This document shows positions 33,345-42,116 of a stretch of 64,000 nt of DNA, in pieces. The number at the start of each line of letters is the position of its first letter. Position 1 is the stretch's first letter. Made by a program: the position numbers and the translations under genes. Location: NCBI GenBank assembly GCA_964441235.1, contig CAYTUQ010000010.1, positions 15,448 to 79,447 on the forward strand, read 5' to 3'. The stretch is from BS750m-G69 sp964441235. GTDB taxonomy: Bacteria > Fidelibacterota > UBA2242. The notes below the pieces were generated by a model. It was given only the letters and a program-made list of their open reading frames with translations, was not told the DNA's origin and did not search any database.

Positions 33345-33849
33345 CTATTTCTCCAATTCTTTCAATAATCTCTCAAGCACATCCTCCAAAGATTTTTTCA
33401 CTTCGGAGTTTTTATATCGTATCACTTTATACTCATTATTTTCCAGAAACTTCTGACGGTATCCATCTTTTTCTTTAGGGGGTGGAATAAAACATATTTT
33501 GTGTTACTATTCATAATTTTATTATAGATAAAAACATTGTAAGATGATTTTTAAGCATGTTAATCTATTCCACCCCCCAAGCGTCCTGTCTTTTATGAAT
33601 TCCGCCATCTATTTCAACTATTAATCGCTTTGCATGACAGTAAAAATCGACTATATATCCTCCAATGGGATGCTGTCGTAGAAATTTATATCCTCCCAAA
33701 TTTCTGTTACGGAGACATTGCCACATAATCTCCTCTGCATCGGTAGGATTTTTCCTGTATCTTCTACACAGAGCCTTCAATTCCGGACTGATATATTGAA
33801 TGTTCCCTTCAAAATCGAACTGTTTATATGATAAGGATGGTTCTTTCAT
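33345..33849 (-). pseudogene. DUF559 nuclease-like gene split by a MITE
   Basis: N-terminal part: RRYRKNPTDAEEIMWQCLRN, GGYKFLRQHPIGGYIVDFYC and IVEIDGGIHKRQDA are DUF559 (very-short-patch-repair-like nuclease fold). The C-terminal part resumes beyond the insert as KEKDGYRQKFLENNEYKVIR and YKNSEVKKSLEDVLERLL, ending at 33345. The 101-nt element at 33478-33578 interrupts it after Asp-Ala. Without the element the protein would be about 130 aa, normal for DUF559. Confidence 0.85.
33478..33578. mobile_element. MITE with GGGGGTGGAA termini, copy A
   Basis: GGGGGTGGAATAAAACATATTTT at the left (first 10 bases inverted at the right as TTCCACCCCC). TA precedes the left end, and AA, possibly a decayed TA, follows the right. 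Copy B at 39741-39840 shares both termini and the internal AAAACATATTTTA word. Confidence 0.78.
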
Positions 33850-34156
33850 AGTTTTGGGGTTGATCTTAATAATTAAATTAACTTTCTTGGTGATAATTTA
33901 GAAGATTTCATAGGAAATCCTTTTTAAACCAAATTTCTATAATTTCTGTTAACTTTTTAGTATCATACAATATGAGATAATTCCTCACCGGATTTGTTCC
34001 CCAAAGATATTTTTACAAAAATGGGCATTATTAATTAATAATCTATCATCCGCCAATTTATTACAGCCTGAATAATTCATATACCGCTCCCGGAGGAATT
34101 ACATTTCATACGAATTGTCCGACGGAAAAAGGTACCCTGATGCAGTCATTTTTACC
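33850..34156. other. Gap with a possible gene fragment
   Basis: On the minus strand about 34020 to 33913 reads KYLWGTNPVRNYLILYDTKK then LTEIIEIWFKKDFL stop, after an upstream stop. It may be the tail of a decayed gene. I cannot name it. Confidence 0.3.
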
Positions 34157-34930
34157 CTATATGTTAATTACTGCTCCAGGAGAATTTTGTGAAGCTATTT
34201 CTATTTTATATGAGATTGTATTTTCTGTTTTTGTATTTTCGAAGAGTTCTCTAACAATTTGTGCATCATTATTAATTTCGCTTAAATGCCCAAGAACAAG
34301 ATATTTTAACCTTCCATTATGCGAAATACGATTGAATAAATCTAAGGACTGTTCATTTGATAAATGCCCAACCCTGCTCTTTATTCTCTGTATTACCTGA
34401 AGAGGGTAGGGACCGTTTAATAGCATAAACATATCGTGATTTGCTTCAAGAAAAAGAAGATCAAGGTCGGAGATATAGTGTAATACCGATTGTGTTACAG
34501 CACCCAAATCTGTGACAATTCCCAACCTCCTACCTCCTGAGGAAGCAACTATACCGATTGGGTCTGCGGCATCATGGGGTAAATGGAAAGTTTTTATTTT
34601 GATATTTTGTAGAGAGAGAGTATCTCCTGATGTGAAGAATTCGACTTTTACTTTTGTTAGTTTTTTTGGATCAATCGCTTGGAAAGTTTTTTTAGTCATG
34701 TAAATAGGAATTTTATGGCGCCTTGCAAATATGCCTGCACCTTTTATGTGATCTGAGTGTTCGTGTGTTAGTATTATTGCTGAAACATTCGCAGGAGAGA
34801 GATTAACTTCATCCATCCGCGAGGTAAGGTTTTTTAAACTGAAACCCTGATCAATGAGGAGGGCTTTACCGTTGTTTTGAATATATGTGCAGTTTCCTTT
34901 GCTTCCGCTGCCAAGATTACAAAATATCAT
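34157..34930 (-). CDS. MBL-fold hydrolase, YycJ/WalJ-like
   Basis: 257 aa. The opening LGSGSKGNCTYI, the metal motif THEHSDH near 55-61, LPHDAADP, VTDLG and LGHLSE are characteristic of the YycJ/WalJ group of beta-lactamase-fold proteins, likely a nuclease or DNA-linked hydrolase. It overlaps pyrE by 4 nt. Confidence 0.87.
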   Translation of the reverse strand: MIFCNLGSGSKGNCTYIQNNGKALLIDQGFSLKNLTSRMDEVNLSPANVSAIILTHEHSDHIKGAGIFARRHKIPIYMTKKTFQAIDPKKLTKVKVEFFTSGDTLSLQNIKIKTFHLPHDAADPIGIVASSGGRRLGIVTDLGAVTQSVLHYISDLDLLFLEANHDMFMLLNGPYPLQVIQRIKSRVGHLSNEQSLDLFNRISHNGRLKYLVLGHLSEINNDAQIVRELFENTKTENTISYKIEIASQNSPGAVINI

Positions 34931-35502
34931 TTCTTTCCGGTTCTACCTCTGGTAGTCAAAGGGATATTAGAAGCACAGAGTGGACATTCTTCAGGTTTGT
35001 AGGTCGGAATCTCCATCGTGATCAGCGGAAAATATGAATCTCCGAAATCGATTTTGTCTCCACTGCGATCGATGAAAACACCAATACCCATTAGAATGCC
35101 ACCTTTTTTTGTCACAAGCTCCATTAATTCATAAATAGAACCGCCTGTAGTGACAACATCATCAACAATCACTACTCGTTCACCGGGATTAATATCAAAT
35201 CCTCTTCGCAGGACTAGATTCTTGTTTTCACGCTCAGCAAAAATACTCCGTGTACTTAAGAATCTTCCGATACTGTGGCTTATTATAATACCTCCAGTAG
35301 CAACGCCGATGATGACATGAGGCCTGGTCTTCCTAAAATGTTCCGCAATATCTTTACACAGTTTATCGGTAAGTAAGGGATATTGGAGTACTTTAAATTT
35401 TTCAACATACGTATCACTGTGACGACCTGAAGTGAGAAGGAAATGTCCCTTTAAAATAGCTCCACATTCTCTTAAAATATCTAAATAAGATTCTGTTTTC
35501 AT
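34927..35502 (-). CDS. pyrE: Orotate phosphoribosyltransferase
   Basis: 191 aa. LKGHFLLTSGRHSDTYVEK at the N-terminus and the PRPP loop VVIVDDVVTTGGS near 112-124 identify PyrE, which joins orotate and PRPP to give OMP. A C-terminal CxxC-containing tail (EECPLCASN) is an extension seen in some lineages. pyrF, the next enzyme, lies about 1.1 kb upstream on the same strand beyond a HEPN/MNT module. Confidence 0.92.
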   Translation of the reverse strand: MKTESYLDILRECGAILKGHFLLTSGRHSDTYVEKFKVLQYPLLTDKLCKDIAEHFRKTRPHVIIGVATGGIIISHSIGRFLSTRSIFAERENKNLVLRRGFDINPGERVVIVDDVVTTGGSIYELMELVTKKGGILMGIGVFIDRSGDKIDFGDSYFPLITMEIPTYKPEECPLCASNIPLTTRGRTGKK

Positions 35503-35512
35503 TGCTATTCCT

Positions 35513-35740
35513 CTATTTTGTAACTATTAAATCATGATACACGAATTTGCCAGGATTTTTGTAATTAGTAAGAGAAGAAATGTAATTTTGTTGGGAGGTA
35601 AGACTTTGGCAGTTGAGTTTTGGGTGCTTGCGAGATTCTGATATATTCGGAACTTTAATAAGCCCAATTTCCTGTGTTATGAACTCCTCCAACCGATAGC
35701 AAATTGTTATACGATGCCGGTTGCTTCCTCTTTTACTCAT
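35513..35740 (-). CDS. Small ORF coupled to the HEPN gene, uncertain
   Basis: 75 aa starting at an ATG that overlaps the HEPN stop by 8 nt. Sequence MSKRGSNRHRITICYRLEEF is basic, and no family is recognised. It may be a real coupled gene or only open frame. Confidence 0.25.
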   Translation of the reverse strand: MSKRGSNRHRITICYRLEEFITQEIGLIKVPNISESRKHPKLNCQSLTSQQNYISSLTNYKNPGKFVYHDLIVTK

Positions 35741-36146
35741 TGTATGTAGGGTTAATCTTACTAACGACAAATTCTCTTACTTTCCTATCTATTTCAAAGG
35801 CTTCTTTAGCATCTTCTATTCCTGGTTCTATCAAAACATCCGGATAACGGATCTCCACAGCGTAATCAGTGAGGTTATCCGCATATTCCAACTCGTCCTT
35901 AAAAGAAGAATCTATTGTAGCACATAATTCCAACAAATCCATTATACTGTGAGTCTTTGGAAAATAAATCTGATGGTATACTAAGAAGGCTTTTAGATAC
36001 TTCTCTGTACCCTGCTGGCAGTGAAAACATACGGTATCTGTAATTGGGTCTTCAAAGGATAATTCCCTTTCTGCAGTTAAAAGGTCCCTTTCTGCCTTAT
36101 TTATCCATTTATTGACTAGATCCTTGATGATTTTATCTCGATTCAT
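35733..36146 (-). CDS. HEPN-domain protein (toxin of HEPN/MNT pair)
   Basis: 137 aa from the ATG at 36146. An upstream in-frame Met (36212) would add a hydrophobic 22-residue run lying inside the MNT gene and is less likely. WINKAERDLLTAEREL, FHCQQGTEKYLKAFLVYH, THSIMDLLELC and YAVEIRYPD are the HEPN core. Such proteins are RNase toxins held by MNT nucleotidyltransferases. The gene overlaps the MNT stop by 14 nt. Confidence 0.85.
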   Translation of the reverse strand: MNRDKIIKDLVNKWINKAERDLLTAERELSFEDPITDTVCFHCQQGTEKYLKAFLVYHQIYFPKTHSIMDLLELCATIDSSFKDELEYADNLTDYAVEIRYPDVLIEPGIEDAKEAFEIDRKVREFVVSKINPTYNE

Positions 36147-36450
36147 AAACGACTTTCCCAAATTTATTTGCAGGATACATAATAGTACCAATAATATCTT
36201 TATATGTCTCAAATTCTTTGGATGGTTTTACAATAACATCAATCGGAACCTTAAAACCAGAGAGAATTTTCCTCACCTTTCGATTCTGTAAATGAGATGG
36301 TAAATCACTATCCTTAATAATCAATAAATCTATATCGCTCTCTTCCGTAGGTATTCCATTAGCGTATGAACCAAAAAGAATCACCTTTTTAGGTTTGAAG
36401 TTCTTTACAATCTTATGAACAATTTTTCTTATCTGATCTTGAGTTAGCAT
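36133..36450 (-). CDS. MNT-type nucleotidyltransferase (antitoxin of HEPN/MNT pair)
   Basis: 105 aa. GSYANG near 27-32 and SDIDLLI near 38-44 form the GSxnDxD active site of minimal nucleotidyltransferases. Such antitoxins can adenylylate the HEPN partner. It is first in the two-gene module. Confidence 0.87.
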   Translation of the reverse strand: MLTQDQIRKIVHKIVKNFKPKKVILFGSYANGIPTEESDIDLLIIKDSDLPSHLQNRKVRKILSGFKVPIDVIVKPSKEFETYKDIIGTIMYPANKFGKVVYESR

Positions 36451-36591
36451 TGAGGTACCTCTTTATAATCTTATTTATGCGACCAATAGCACAGAAATAA
36501 CAATGATTCTGGAAGTTATTATTGCTCATTTTGGATTTAATTTTTCTCGTTTAATTTTTAATTTCCAATTTCAATGTTCTGTGAACGCTTA

Positions 36592-37380
36592 CTAAATCTT
36601 TAATAATCTACTATAATATTCAGCTGCATCTCTAACATTATCTGGGAATTTGCCTATGCCCGGAAAGATCACACTTCTTGATACATTAATCAGACCAAGT
36701 CCGCAAGTTCGACAAACTTCGACTGCCGATTCTATAACGCCGCCCTGTTTACCAACACCGGGAATTAAAAATGGTAAATCCGGATACTGTTTTCTGACAT
36801 TAATGAGTTGTTTTGGTTTAGTAGCTCCAATTACTAAGCCCAGATTCTTCTTCTTATTCAGGTTTTCGACAATATCCGCAGTTTTAAGATAAAGTGGTTT
36901 GTCACCGCCATATTCTTGCAATTCACGCCCGGATGGATTAGATGTCACACAGAGTACAAATGCACCTTTTGATTCATTTTCGATGAATGGTTGGATACTG
37001 TCTGAACCAAGATAGGGGCTTAAGGTAACTGCATCAAATTTGAGGGTTTCAAATAGTGCTTTGGCATAAAACCTTGAGCTATTTCCAATATCGCCCCGTT
37101 TAGCATCACCAATAATAAGTACATCATTTGGCATTTCAGAGATAATCTTTTCAAGGATTTGCCAGCCTTTCCATCCCCATAATTCAAAAAATGCTAAATT
37201 AAATTTATAGGCTGGCGTAATGTCTTTTGTAACATCTATAACTTCCTGTACAAAGTGGTAAATCCCGTCAGGATTTTTTTTAAATTGTGTTGGGAGTTTT
37301 TCCTGATCAGGGTCAATTCCTACACATAGAAATGTGCTCTTTTCCTTTAAACAATTTCTAAAATATTCATAGTACTTCAT
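36592..37380 (-). CDS. pyrF: Orotidine 5'-phosphate decarboxylase
   Basis: 262 aa, the longer bacterial type-2 form. FLCVGIDPDQEKLP at the N-terminus, catalytic DAKRGDIGN near 92-100, TLSPYLG and PGVGKQGG. It converts OMP to UMP in pyrimidine synthesis. Terminal sequence ends AAEYYSRLLKI. Confidence 0.93.
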   Translation of the reverse strand: MKYYEYFRNCLKEKSTFLCVGIDPDQEKLPTQFKKNPDGIYHFVQEVIDVTKDITPAYKFNLAFFELWGWKGWQILEKIISEMPNDVLIIGDAKRGDIGNSSRFYAKALFETLKFDAVTLSPYLGSDSIQPFIENESKGAFVLCVTSNPSGRELQEYGGDKPLYLKTADIVENLNKKKNLGLVIGATKPKQLINVRKQYPDLPFLIPGVGKQGGVIESAVEVCRTCGLGLINVSRSVIFPGIGKFPDNVRDAAEYYSRLLKI

Positions 37381-37460
37381 TCCAGAGAAAAAATACGTTT
37401 TTCTGGGATATTAAACAACTGAGTTGGAGACTATATTGCTAATATCTTGTGTCAAGTCCT

Positions 37461-37488
37461 TTGATTTATCTTTTTTATTGGGTATAAT
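37461..37488 (+). promoter_or_regulatory. Promoter of the Mut7-C gene
   Basis: TTGATT at 37461-37466, 16-nt spacer, TATAAT at 37483-37488, 33 nt before the ATG at 37522. Confidence 0.6.
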
Positions 37489-37521
37489 TTAATATGGACT
37501 TAATACAAGGTTTGGGGTAGG

Positions 37522-37983
37522 ATGAAATTTATTGCAGATAATATGCTGGGTAAACTTGCAAAATATCTCAGGATGATGGGATACGATACGGTTTATCCTC
37601 CTCCAAGTGATGCAAACGGTTTAATTGTTTTATCTAAAAGTGAAGATAGAGTGATACTGACACGAAATTCAATATTTATTCGAGACTTCAAGCCTGAAAA
37701 TTATTTATTCATAGAGTCTCAACATTTTTCTGAGCAGATGATTCAGGTGATAAAAAAATTCAATCTTGAAATCAACACTGACAATTTTTTCACGCTCTGT
37801 ATGATTTGCAATGAGCATTTATTTCAAGTATCTAAAGAAGAAGTAAAAGAAAAAGTTCCAGAAAGTGTTTATATCAACTTTAAAGAATTCAGACAGTGTC
37901 CATCCTGCTCAAGAATATACTGGCATGGTGGACATACTCAAAGGATGGAAAATAAGTTGATGGGAATAATGTCGAGTTTGTGA
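37522..37983 (+). CDS. Mut7-C RNase domain protein (DUF82)
   Basis: 153 aa. KFIADNMLGKLAKYLRMMGY at the start and ILTRN in the middle give the PIN-like Mut7-C fold with its early Asp. The C-terminal zinc ribbon has CxxC pairs CMIC and CPSC followed by RIYWHGGH. A small predicted RNase, stand-alone as usual. Confidence 0.9.
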   Translation: MKFIADNMLGKLAKYLRMMGYDTVYPPPSDANGLIVLSKSEDRVILTRNSIFIRDFKPENYLFIESQHFSEQMIQVIKKFNLEINTDNFFTLCMICNEHLFQVSKEEVKEKVPESVYINFKEFRQCPSCSRIYWHGGHTQRMENKLMGIMSSL

Positions 37984-38322
37984 TTAAAATTCACTGTCTG
38001 AAGTTCAGGGTTTTTGTGTAAAGAGAATAAATAAGAGCCTCAGAATCATCCTATAGCTCCTCAATTAGGGATTGTTTAACTTTTAAGAGAAAGTAAAATT
38101 ATTGGTGAAAGCCGACTGGTTTAAGAGGAAAAACTCCCGGTATTCTAAACCACAAGATGTTTATCGAAAAATCGCTGAGAAGTGGTATAATAACGGTTTA
38201 ACTGATTACCGTGTCAATGCGCAATCATCAACATGAGGAGAAAAACCAACCAAAAAGTTTCTTGTATAGTAGAGATAATGTAAATATATTTCGATTGTTT
38301 CGACTATAATCGAAGGTATTAG
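37984..38322. other. Gap with a 44-codon open frame
   Basis: From TTG 38102 to 38236 the frame reads LVKADWFKRKNSRYSKPQDV then YRKIAEKWYNNGL. It looks protein-like but matches nothing I know, so it may be debris. Downstream lies the operator-like palindrome at 38290-38314. Confidence 0.3.
38290..38314 (+). promoter_or_regulatory. Operator-like palindrome before the ATPase gene
   Basis: TTCGATT (38290-38296) and AATCGAA (38308-38314) surround a TATAAT box, 8 nt before the ATG. Confidence 0.4.
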
Positions 38323-39724
38323 ATGATTATCAGAAATTCTTATTTAAAAAAAATCGAGCCTTTTATTGACAAGCCGCTGACAAAAGTCATTACAGGTATG
38401 CGGCGAACTGGGAAAAGTACATTTTTACAAATGCTCATACAGCAGATTCGTGAAAAAGGTGCTGTTGATAGTCAGATTCTCTGGATCAACAAGGAATTGG
38501 TAGAATTTGACTCTATTCGTAATTACCTTGATCTTTACCAGTATGTCAGGGATTATTTTAAGACAAAATCAAAAAATAACTATCTGTTTATTGACGAGGT
38601 ACAGGATATCGAAGACTGGGAAAAAGCAGTAGCTTCATTTTTAGCCAATCAAATGGCTGATATTTACATCACTGGTTCTAATGCACGTATATATTCTTCG
38701 GAGCTATCAACTCTGCTAGCGGCACGGGAGTTGAGCCGCATCCTGTACGCAGCAAGGAGAGAAAGGATTTCTCTCAGATGCGAGTACAGGACGTAGCCGC
38801 CGTAGGCGGGGTCGGCTCGAACGACATTGATAGGCCGCCGCAGGCGGACTTTCATGGAGTGAGCCAACAACTCCCGTGCCGATAAGCCGACCGCCTGCGG
38901 TCGGCTTATCGGGACGTTATATAGAAATTCCGATGTTTACTTTAAGTTTCAGCGAATTCCTCCAATTCAGAGAAAAGTCTTATACCGCTCTCAATACTGA
39001 TGATGAATTTAGCCTATTTCTGAAGTATGGTGGTTTTCCGGGAATCCACGCACTGGAGTTTGAAGATAAAACGGTTTTTCAATACCTTGACTCCCTCTAC
39101 AATACAATCTTAATTAAGGATGTTATCAGACGGCATAAGATTCGAGATGTTGGAGTCCTGGAGAACGTTGCTCGTTTCATCTTCGATAATTGCGGGAATG
39201 TTACGACGGCTAAGCGGATACCAGACTACCTTAAGAATAAGAAAATGAGAATTTCAACTGATACTGTACTTAATTATTTGTCTTATCTACGAAGTGCGTT
39301 TCTAATCCATAAAACCGGGCATTATGACCTGAAGGGATTAAGACACCTTGAATTTAACGATAAATATTACCTTGGTGATATCGGTCTGCGACATAGCATT
39401 TTAGGTTATAAAAACCGCGATATTTCCGGTCTTCTGGAGAATATTGTCTTCTTAGAACTACTGCGACGTGGCTATCGAATTTTTATCGGAAGACTTAATG
39501 GCAGAGAGATAGATTTCGTTGCTGAAAAGAGTGACGAACGAATTTATATACAGGTATGTTACCTGCTTGCAGACAGCAGTACGATCGAACGCGAATTCGT
39601 CCCACTCGAAAAGATAGAAGATAATTACCCCAAGATGGTGCTGTCCATGGATAAGATTTATATTCCTGATAGAAAGGGAATTATCAGGCAAAATCTGATC
39701 AAGTTTCTATTAAGTGAAAAATGA
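38323..39724 (+). pseudogene. AAA ATPase with DUF4143 domain, split by a 190-bp element
   Basis: First part: ITGMRRTGKSTFLQML (Walker A), NNYLFIDEVQDIEDWE (Walker B), YITGSNARI (sensor) up to STLL. The second part resumes as SGRYIEIPMFTLSFSEFLQF and continues through DUF4143 to a nuclease-like end (NGREIDFVAEK). The 190-nt insert at 38719-38908 shifts frame, ending the first piece at 38796. Removing it restores a protein of about 404 aa, normal for the family (ATP-dependent, possibly toxin- or defence-linked). Confidence 0.88.
38719..38908 (-). mobile_element. 190-bp GC-rich element, copy 2
   Basis: Inverse orientation relative to 23926-24115 with no difference found by eye in the shared part. 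TA borders both sides (38717-38718 and 38907-38908). Arms GGCACGGGAGTTG and CAACTCCCGTGCC, then the GATAAGCCGACCGC hairpin. Confidence 0.87.
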
Positions 39725-39740
39725 TTCAGAATTTTTATTA

Positions 39741-39840
39741 AGGGGGTGGAACAAATTAACCTATATATATTATTTATGTAACTAACCTACGATCAATAAA
39801 ACAACAGACCAAAATGTAAAACATATTTTATTCCACCCCC
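39741..39840. mobile_element. MITE with GGGGGTGGAA termini, copy B
   Basis: AGGGGGTGGAAC at the left and TTCCACCCCC at the right, flanked by TA on both sides. Fills most of the gap between the ATPase pseudogene and the TA pair. Confidence 0.78.
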
Positions 39841-40012
39841 TAAAGTGAGAGATGCTTTTAGAAAAAAACGTATTGGGTATCTATTTTGCGTTGATTTTCT
39901 GATTTTTATTAATTACAATGAATATAGAAATGACTCAGATGAATATATAACTGTAGCAATACATTTAGATTTCCGTAAAATTGAATCCAAAAACTACTTT
40001 CTTTTCTTTATA

Positions 40013-40033
40013 CTGTTTTGTATTTTAAAACAG
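40013..40033 (+). promoter_or_regulatory. Probable TA operator
   Basis: CTGTTTT and AAAACAG form perfect 7-nt arms; a third half-site AAAACAG lies at 40042-40048 just before the ribosome site. Fits autoregulation of the following pair. Confidence 0.5.
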
Positions 40034-40057
40034 CATATTTTAAAACAGGAGGGGAAA

Positions 40058-40285
40058 ATGGTAAAAACAAGTAAACTAATTTCTGAAATAGAATCACTTC
40101 CGATTGATCAAAAAACTCAGATTGTTGATAAAATTCTCAATAGTCTAAATCCGGGTCGTAAAGAAATTGATGAATTATGGTCAAGAGAAGCGGAAAGAAG
40201 AGTTGAAGAAATTAAGTTAGGAAAGGTAAAGACAATTCCAGGAGAACAGGTTCTTAAGGAAGTTCAACAACGATTTTTAAAATGA
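40058..40285 (+). CDS. Addiction-module antitoxin (unstable antitoxin family)
   Basis: 75 aa from the ATG at 40058, which has AGGAGG 6 nt upstream. A longer frame from 39845 would cross the operator and is rejected. LPIDQKTQIVDKILNSLNP and the WSREAERRVEEIKLGKVKTI segment are the PF09720-type addiction module antitoxin. It overlaps the toxin gene by 4 nt. Confidence 0.85.
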   Translation: MVKTSKLISEIESLPIDQKTQIVDKILNSLNPGRKEIDELWSREAERRVEEIKLGKVKTIPGEQVLKEVQQRFLK

Positions 40286-40575
40286 AATTCTCCTTTCACC
40301 CCTCTGCAAAGAATGAAATGCTTAAAGCAATTGACTATTATGAGGAATTTCAGAAAGGTCTTGGACTTAAATTTGCCAGAGAAGTTTATGCAGCTATTCA
40401 GAATATTCTAAAATTTCCAAAAGCGTGGTCGAAACTATCAAAGAATACAAGAAGATGTCTGACTAATCGTTTTCCATTTGGAATAATTTACCAAATTATT
40501 AAGAATGAAATTTTAATAATTGCGGTAATGCAGATTAATAGAGAGCCTGATTACTGGAGAAACAGAATAGAATAA
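40282..40575 (+). CDS. RelE/ParE-family toxin
   Basis: 97 aa. FHPSAKNEMLKAIDYYEEF, ILKFPKAWSKLSKNTRRCLT and FPFGIIYQI with INREPDYWRNRI are the ParE-like fold common with this antitoxin family. Expected to poison gyrase or cleave mRNA, which cannot be told from sequence. Confidence 0.88.
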   Translation: MKFSFHPSAKNEMLKAIDYYEEFQKGLGLKFAREVYAAIQNILKFPKAWSKLSKNTRRCLTNRFPFGIIYQIIKNEILIIAVMQINREPDYWRNRIE

Positions 40576-40760
40576 AATATATAGTAAAGTTTAACCATGT
40601 ACTCAATTTTATCACAATCGAAACTTTGTAAAAAGTGATGTATTCAACTTTTTTTCGTAACAGTCTCTAATATGTATAAATACCGAAATTTATGAATTTC
40701 ATCAATCTTATAGTTTTGCAATGGCATAGTTATATTAATCCAAAGGCAAGTGTAAATAAA

Positions 40761-40889
40761 GTGAGAAGTATAAAAATTTTATCAGTAATGATTGTTTTCT
40801 CTATTTCTATTTTAATGGGTTTACCTGCTGAGGCGGGCGAATGGACCTTAACTGGTTCGCTTTCAAAGAAAAATATTTTAGTAAAGTAA
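40761..40889 (+). pseudogene. N-terminal fragment of a Kelch-type exported protein
   Basis: VRSIKILSVMIVFSISILMG is a signal peptide. EWTLTGSLSK then matches the start of Kelch repeats (W-T-TGSLN-AR-HTATLL), but the frame ends after 42 residues. Confidence 0.4.
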
Positions 40890-40938
40890 ATCCACAACTA
40901 TATCGATGTATATCGCAGTCAGTTGCCCTGCAATCAAT

Positions 40939-41181
40939 TTATTCAAACCACCTTTCTATTGGTATCGCAAGAAATTCTTCTACAGGAATTCCCTGAATAC
41001 CAATTAATAAATTTTTTCTGACTGGCAATGCGTTTGAGAACACCTTAATCCCGGGCAAAACTCCCTTTCTTCTACCGCTTTTCACCTCGATGGCAACTAA
41101 TTTATTTCCGAATCTAAGTATAAAGTCAACCTCTTTTCCCCGTTCTCTCCAATAGAAAAGGTCAGTATTTTTTCCACATTG
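40939..41181 (-). pseudogene. C-terminal fragment of an AAA/DUF4143 ATPase
   Basis: Reads LFYWRERGKEVDFILRFGNK, LVAIEVKSGRR and ends IPIERWFE stop. This is the nuclease-like end of DUF4143 proteins (EVDFIL, IEVKSG). It is a different member from the split gene at 38323-39724. The upstream part is missing. Confidence 0.65.
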
Positions 41182-41336
41182 TTACATTTTGCTCAATATC
41201 CTGAGTAAAATTACTCATAATATCAGCGTGATCTCAGGTAATGTCAGAATAATTAATTGATAACTAGAGATTAAAATGATAATTTACATCCTGATTAATA
41301 AGCTCTCTTTATGTATTTTTAGCAGGATTTAAATAA
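41182..41336. other. Gap with no supported gene
   Basis: Nothing recognised between the ATPase fragment and the HAD gene. Confidence 0.4.
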
Positions 41337-42059
41337 ATGAAAGATTTTGACCTTATAATTTTTGATCTTGATGGTACTCTGTATCAGAGATGTTCGGAGA
41401 TTGATGCTGTATTTCCTATGGTATCAATTAACCTTGCTGCAAAGAGCGCCGGGAAAAGTGAAGAGGAAATGCAAGTTGAATTCATGCGGAAAAAAGATGA
41501 ATTAGCCCATCTCATTAATGGTAAACCAACAAGCACACTAACACTGTTCTATTATTATGATGTGGAATTCAAGGAATTCGAAGAGGAAGTTAATAAATTA
41601 CTGAACGTGGAATCCATTCTGAAACCAGATCCTACAGCGATTAAAGCAATTGAAAAGGTAAATCGGCAATATTCATTATTTCTTTACACTACGAATAACG
41701 AGGTATTAAGCAATAGAATTTTGAAAACGCTAAGACTTGACCAAATATTTCCAATCAGCAGGCGTTTTTCATTAGGCTCTGTGGAAAAATTAGACATGCC
41801 CAAAAAGGAAAAACTGGAATATATCAAGCCTGGCCTTAGGGGCTTTGAATTTATTTTAAATCATTTTGGTATTATGCCTGAAAAGGCTCTGATGGTTGGC
41901 GATTCTGAGGTTTCGGATATAATTCCAGCAACAAAATTAGGAATAAAAACGTATCATGCGGTAGATCGAGAAAAACTCTATGCACTTCCTGAATGGCTTG
42001 GGATGAACCTTTTGGAGGTTTTTCCAATGGAACTTCTACGGAGCAAACCCCCGCAATGA
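41337..42059 (+). CDS. HAD-superfamily hydrolase
   Basis: 240 aa. Motif I FDLDGTLYQR near 9-18, motif II LYTTNN near 120-125, Lys in the IKPGLRGFEF region and motif III MVGDSEVSDI near 194-203. Resembles pyrimidine 5'-nucleotidase-like phosphatases of HAD subfamily IA. Substrate unknown. Confidence 0.88.
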   Translation: MKDFDLIIFDLDGTLYQRCSEIDAVFPMVSINLAAKSAGKSEEEMQVEFMRKKDELAHLINGKPTSTLTLFYYYDVEFKEFEEEVNKLLNVESILKPDPTAIKAIEKVNRQYSLFLYTTNNEVLSNRILKTLRLDQIFPISRRFSLGSVEKLDMPKKEKLEYIKPGLRGFEFILNHFGIMPEKALMVGDSEVSDIIPATKLGIKTYHAVDREKLYALPEWLGMNLLEVFPMELLRSKPPQ

Positions 42060-42116
42060 TAATTAAAAAAATCTTTTCTCAATAATCATAAAAAGTTTCT
42101 ATATTATAAACTGGAA

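Noticed and set aside
33184..33456. Plus-strand 90-aa ORF
   Set aside because: It runs antisense through the DUF559 C-terminal part and a perfect hairpin; composition is not protein-like.
35755..35770. GTAGGGTTAATC in the HEPN gene as another end of the vapC MITE
   Set aside because: It is short, lies in coding sequence that reads normally, and has no partner end nearby.
39845..40057. N-terminal extension of the addiction-module antitoxin
   Set aside because: It crosses the operator palindrome; the ATG at 40058 has AGGAGG and gives the family length.
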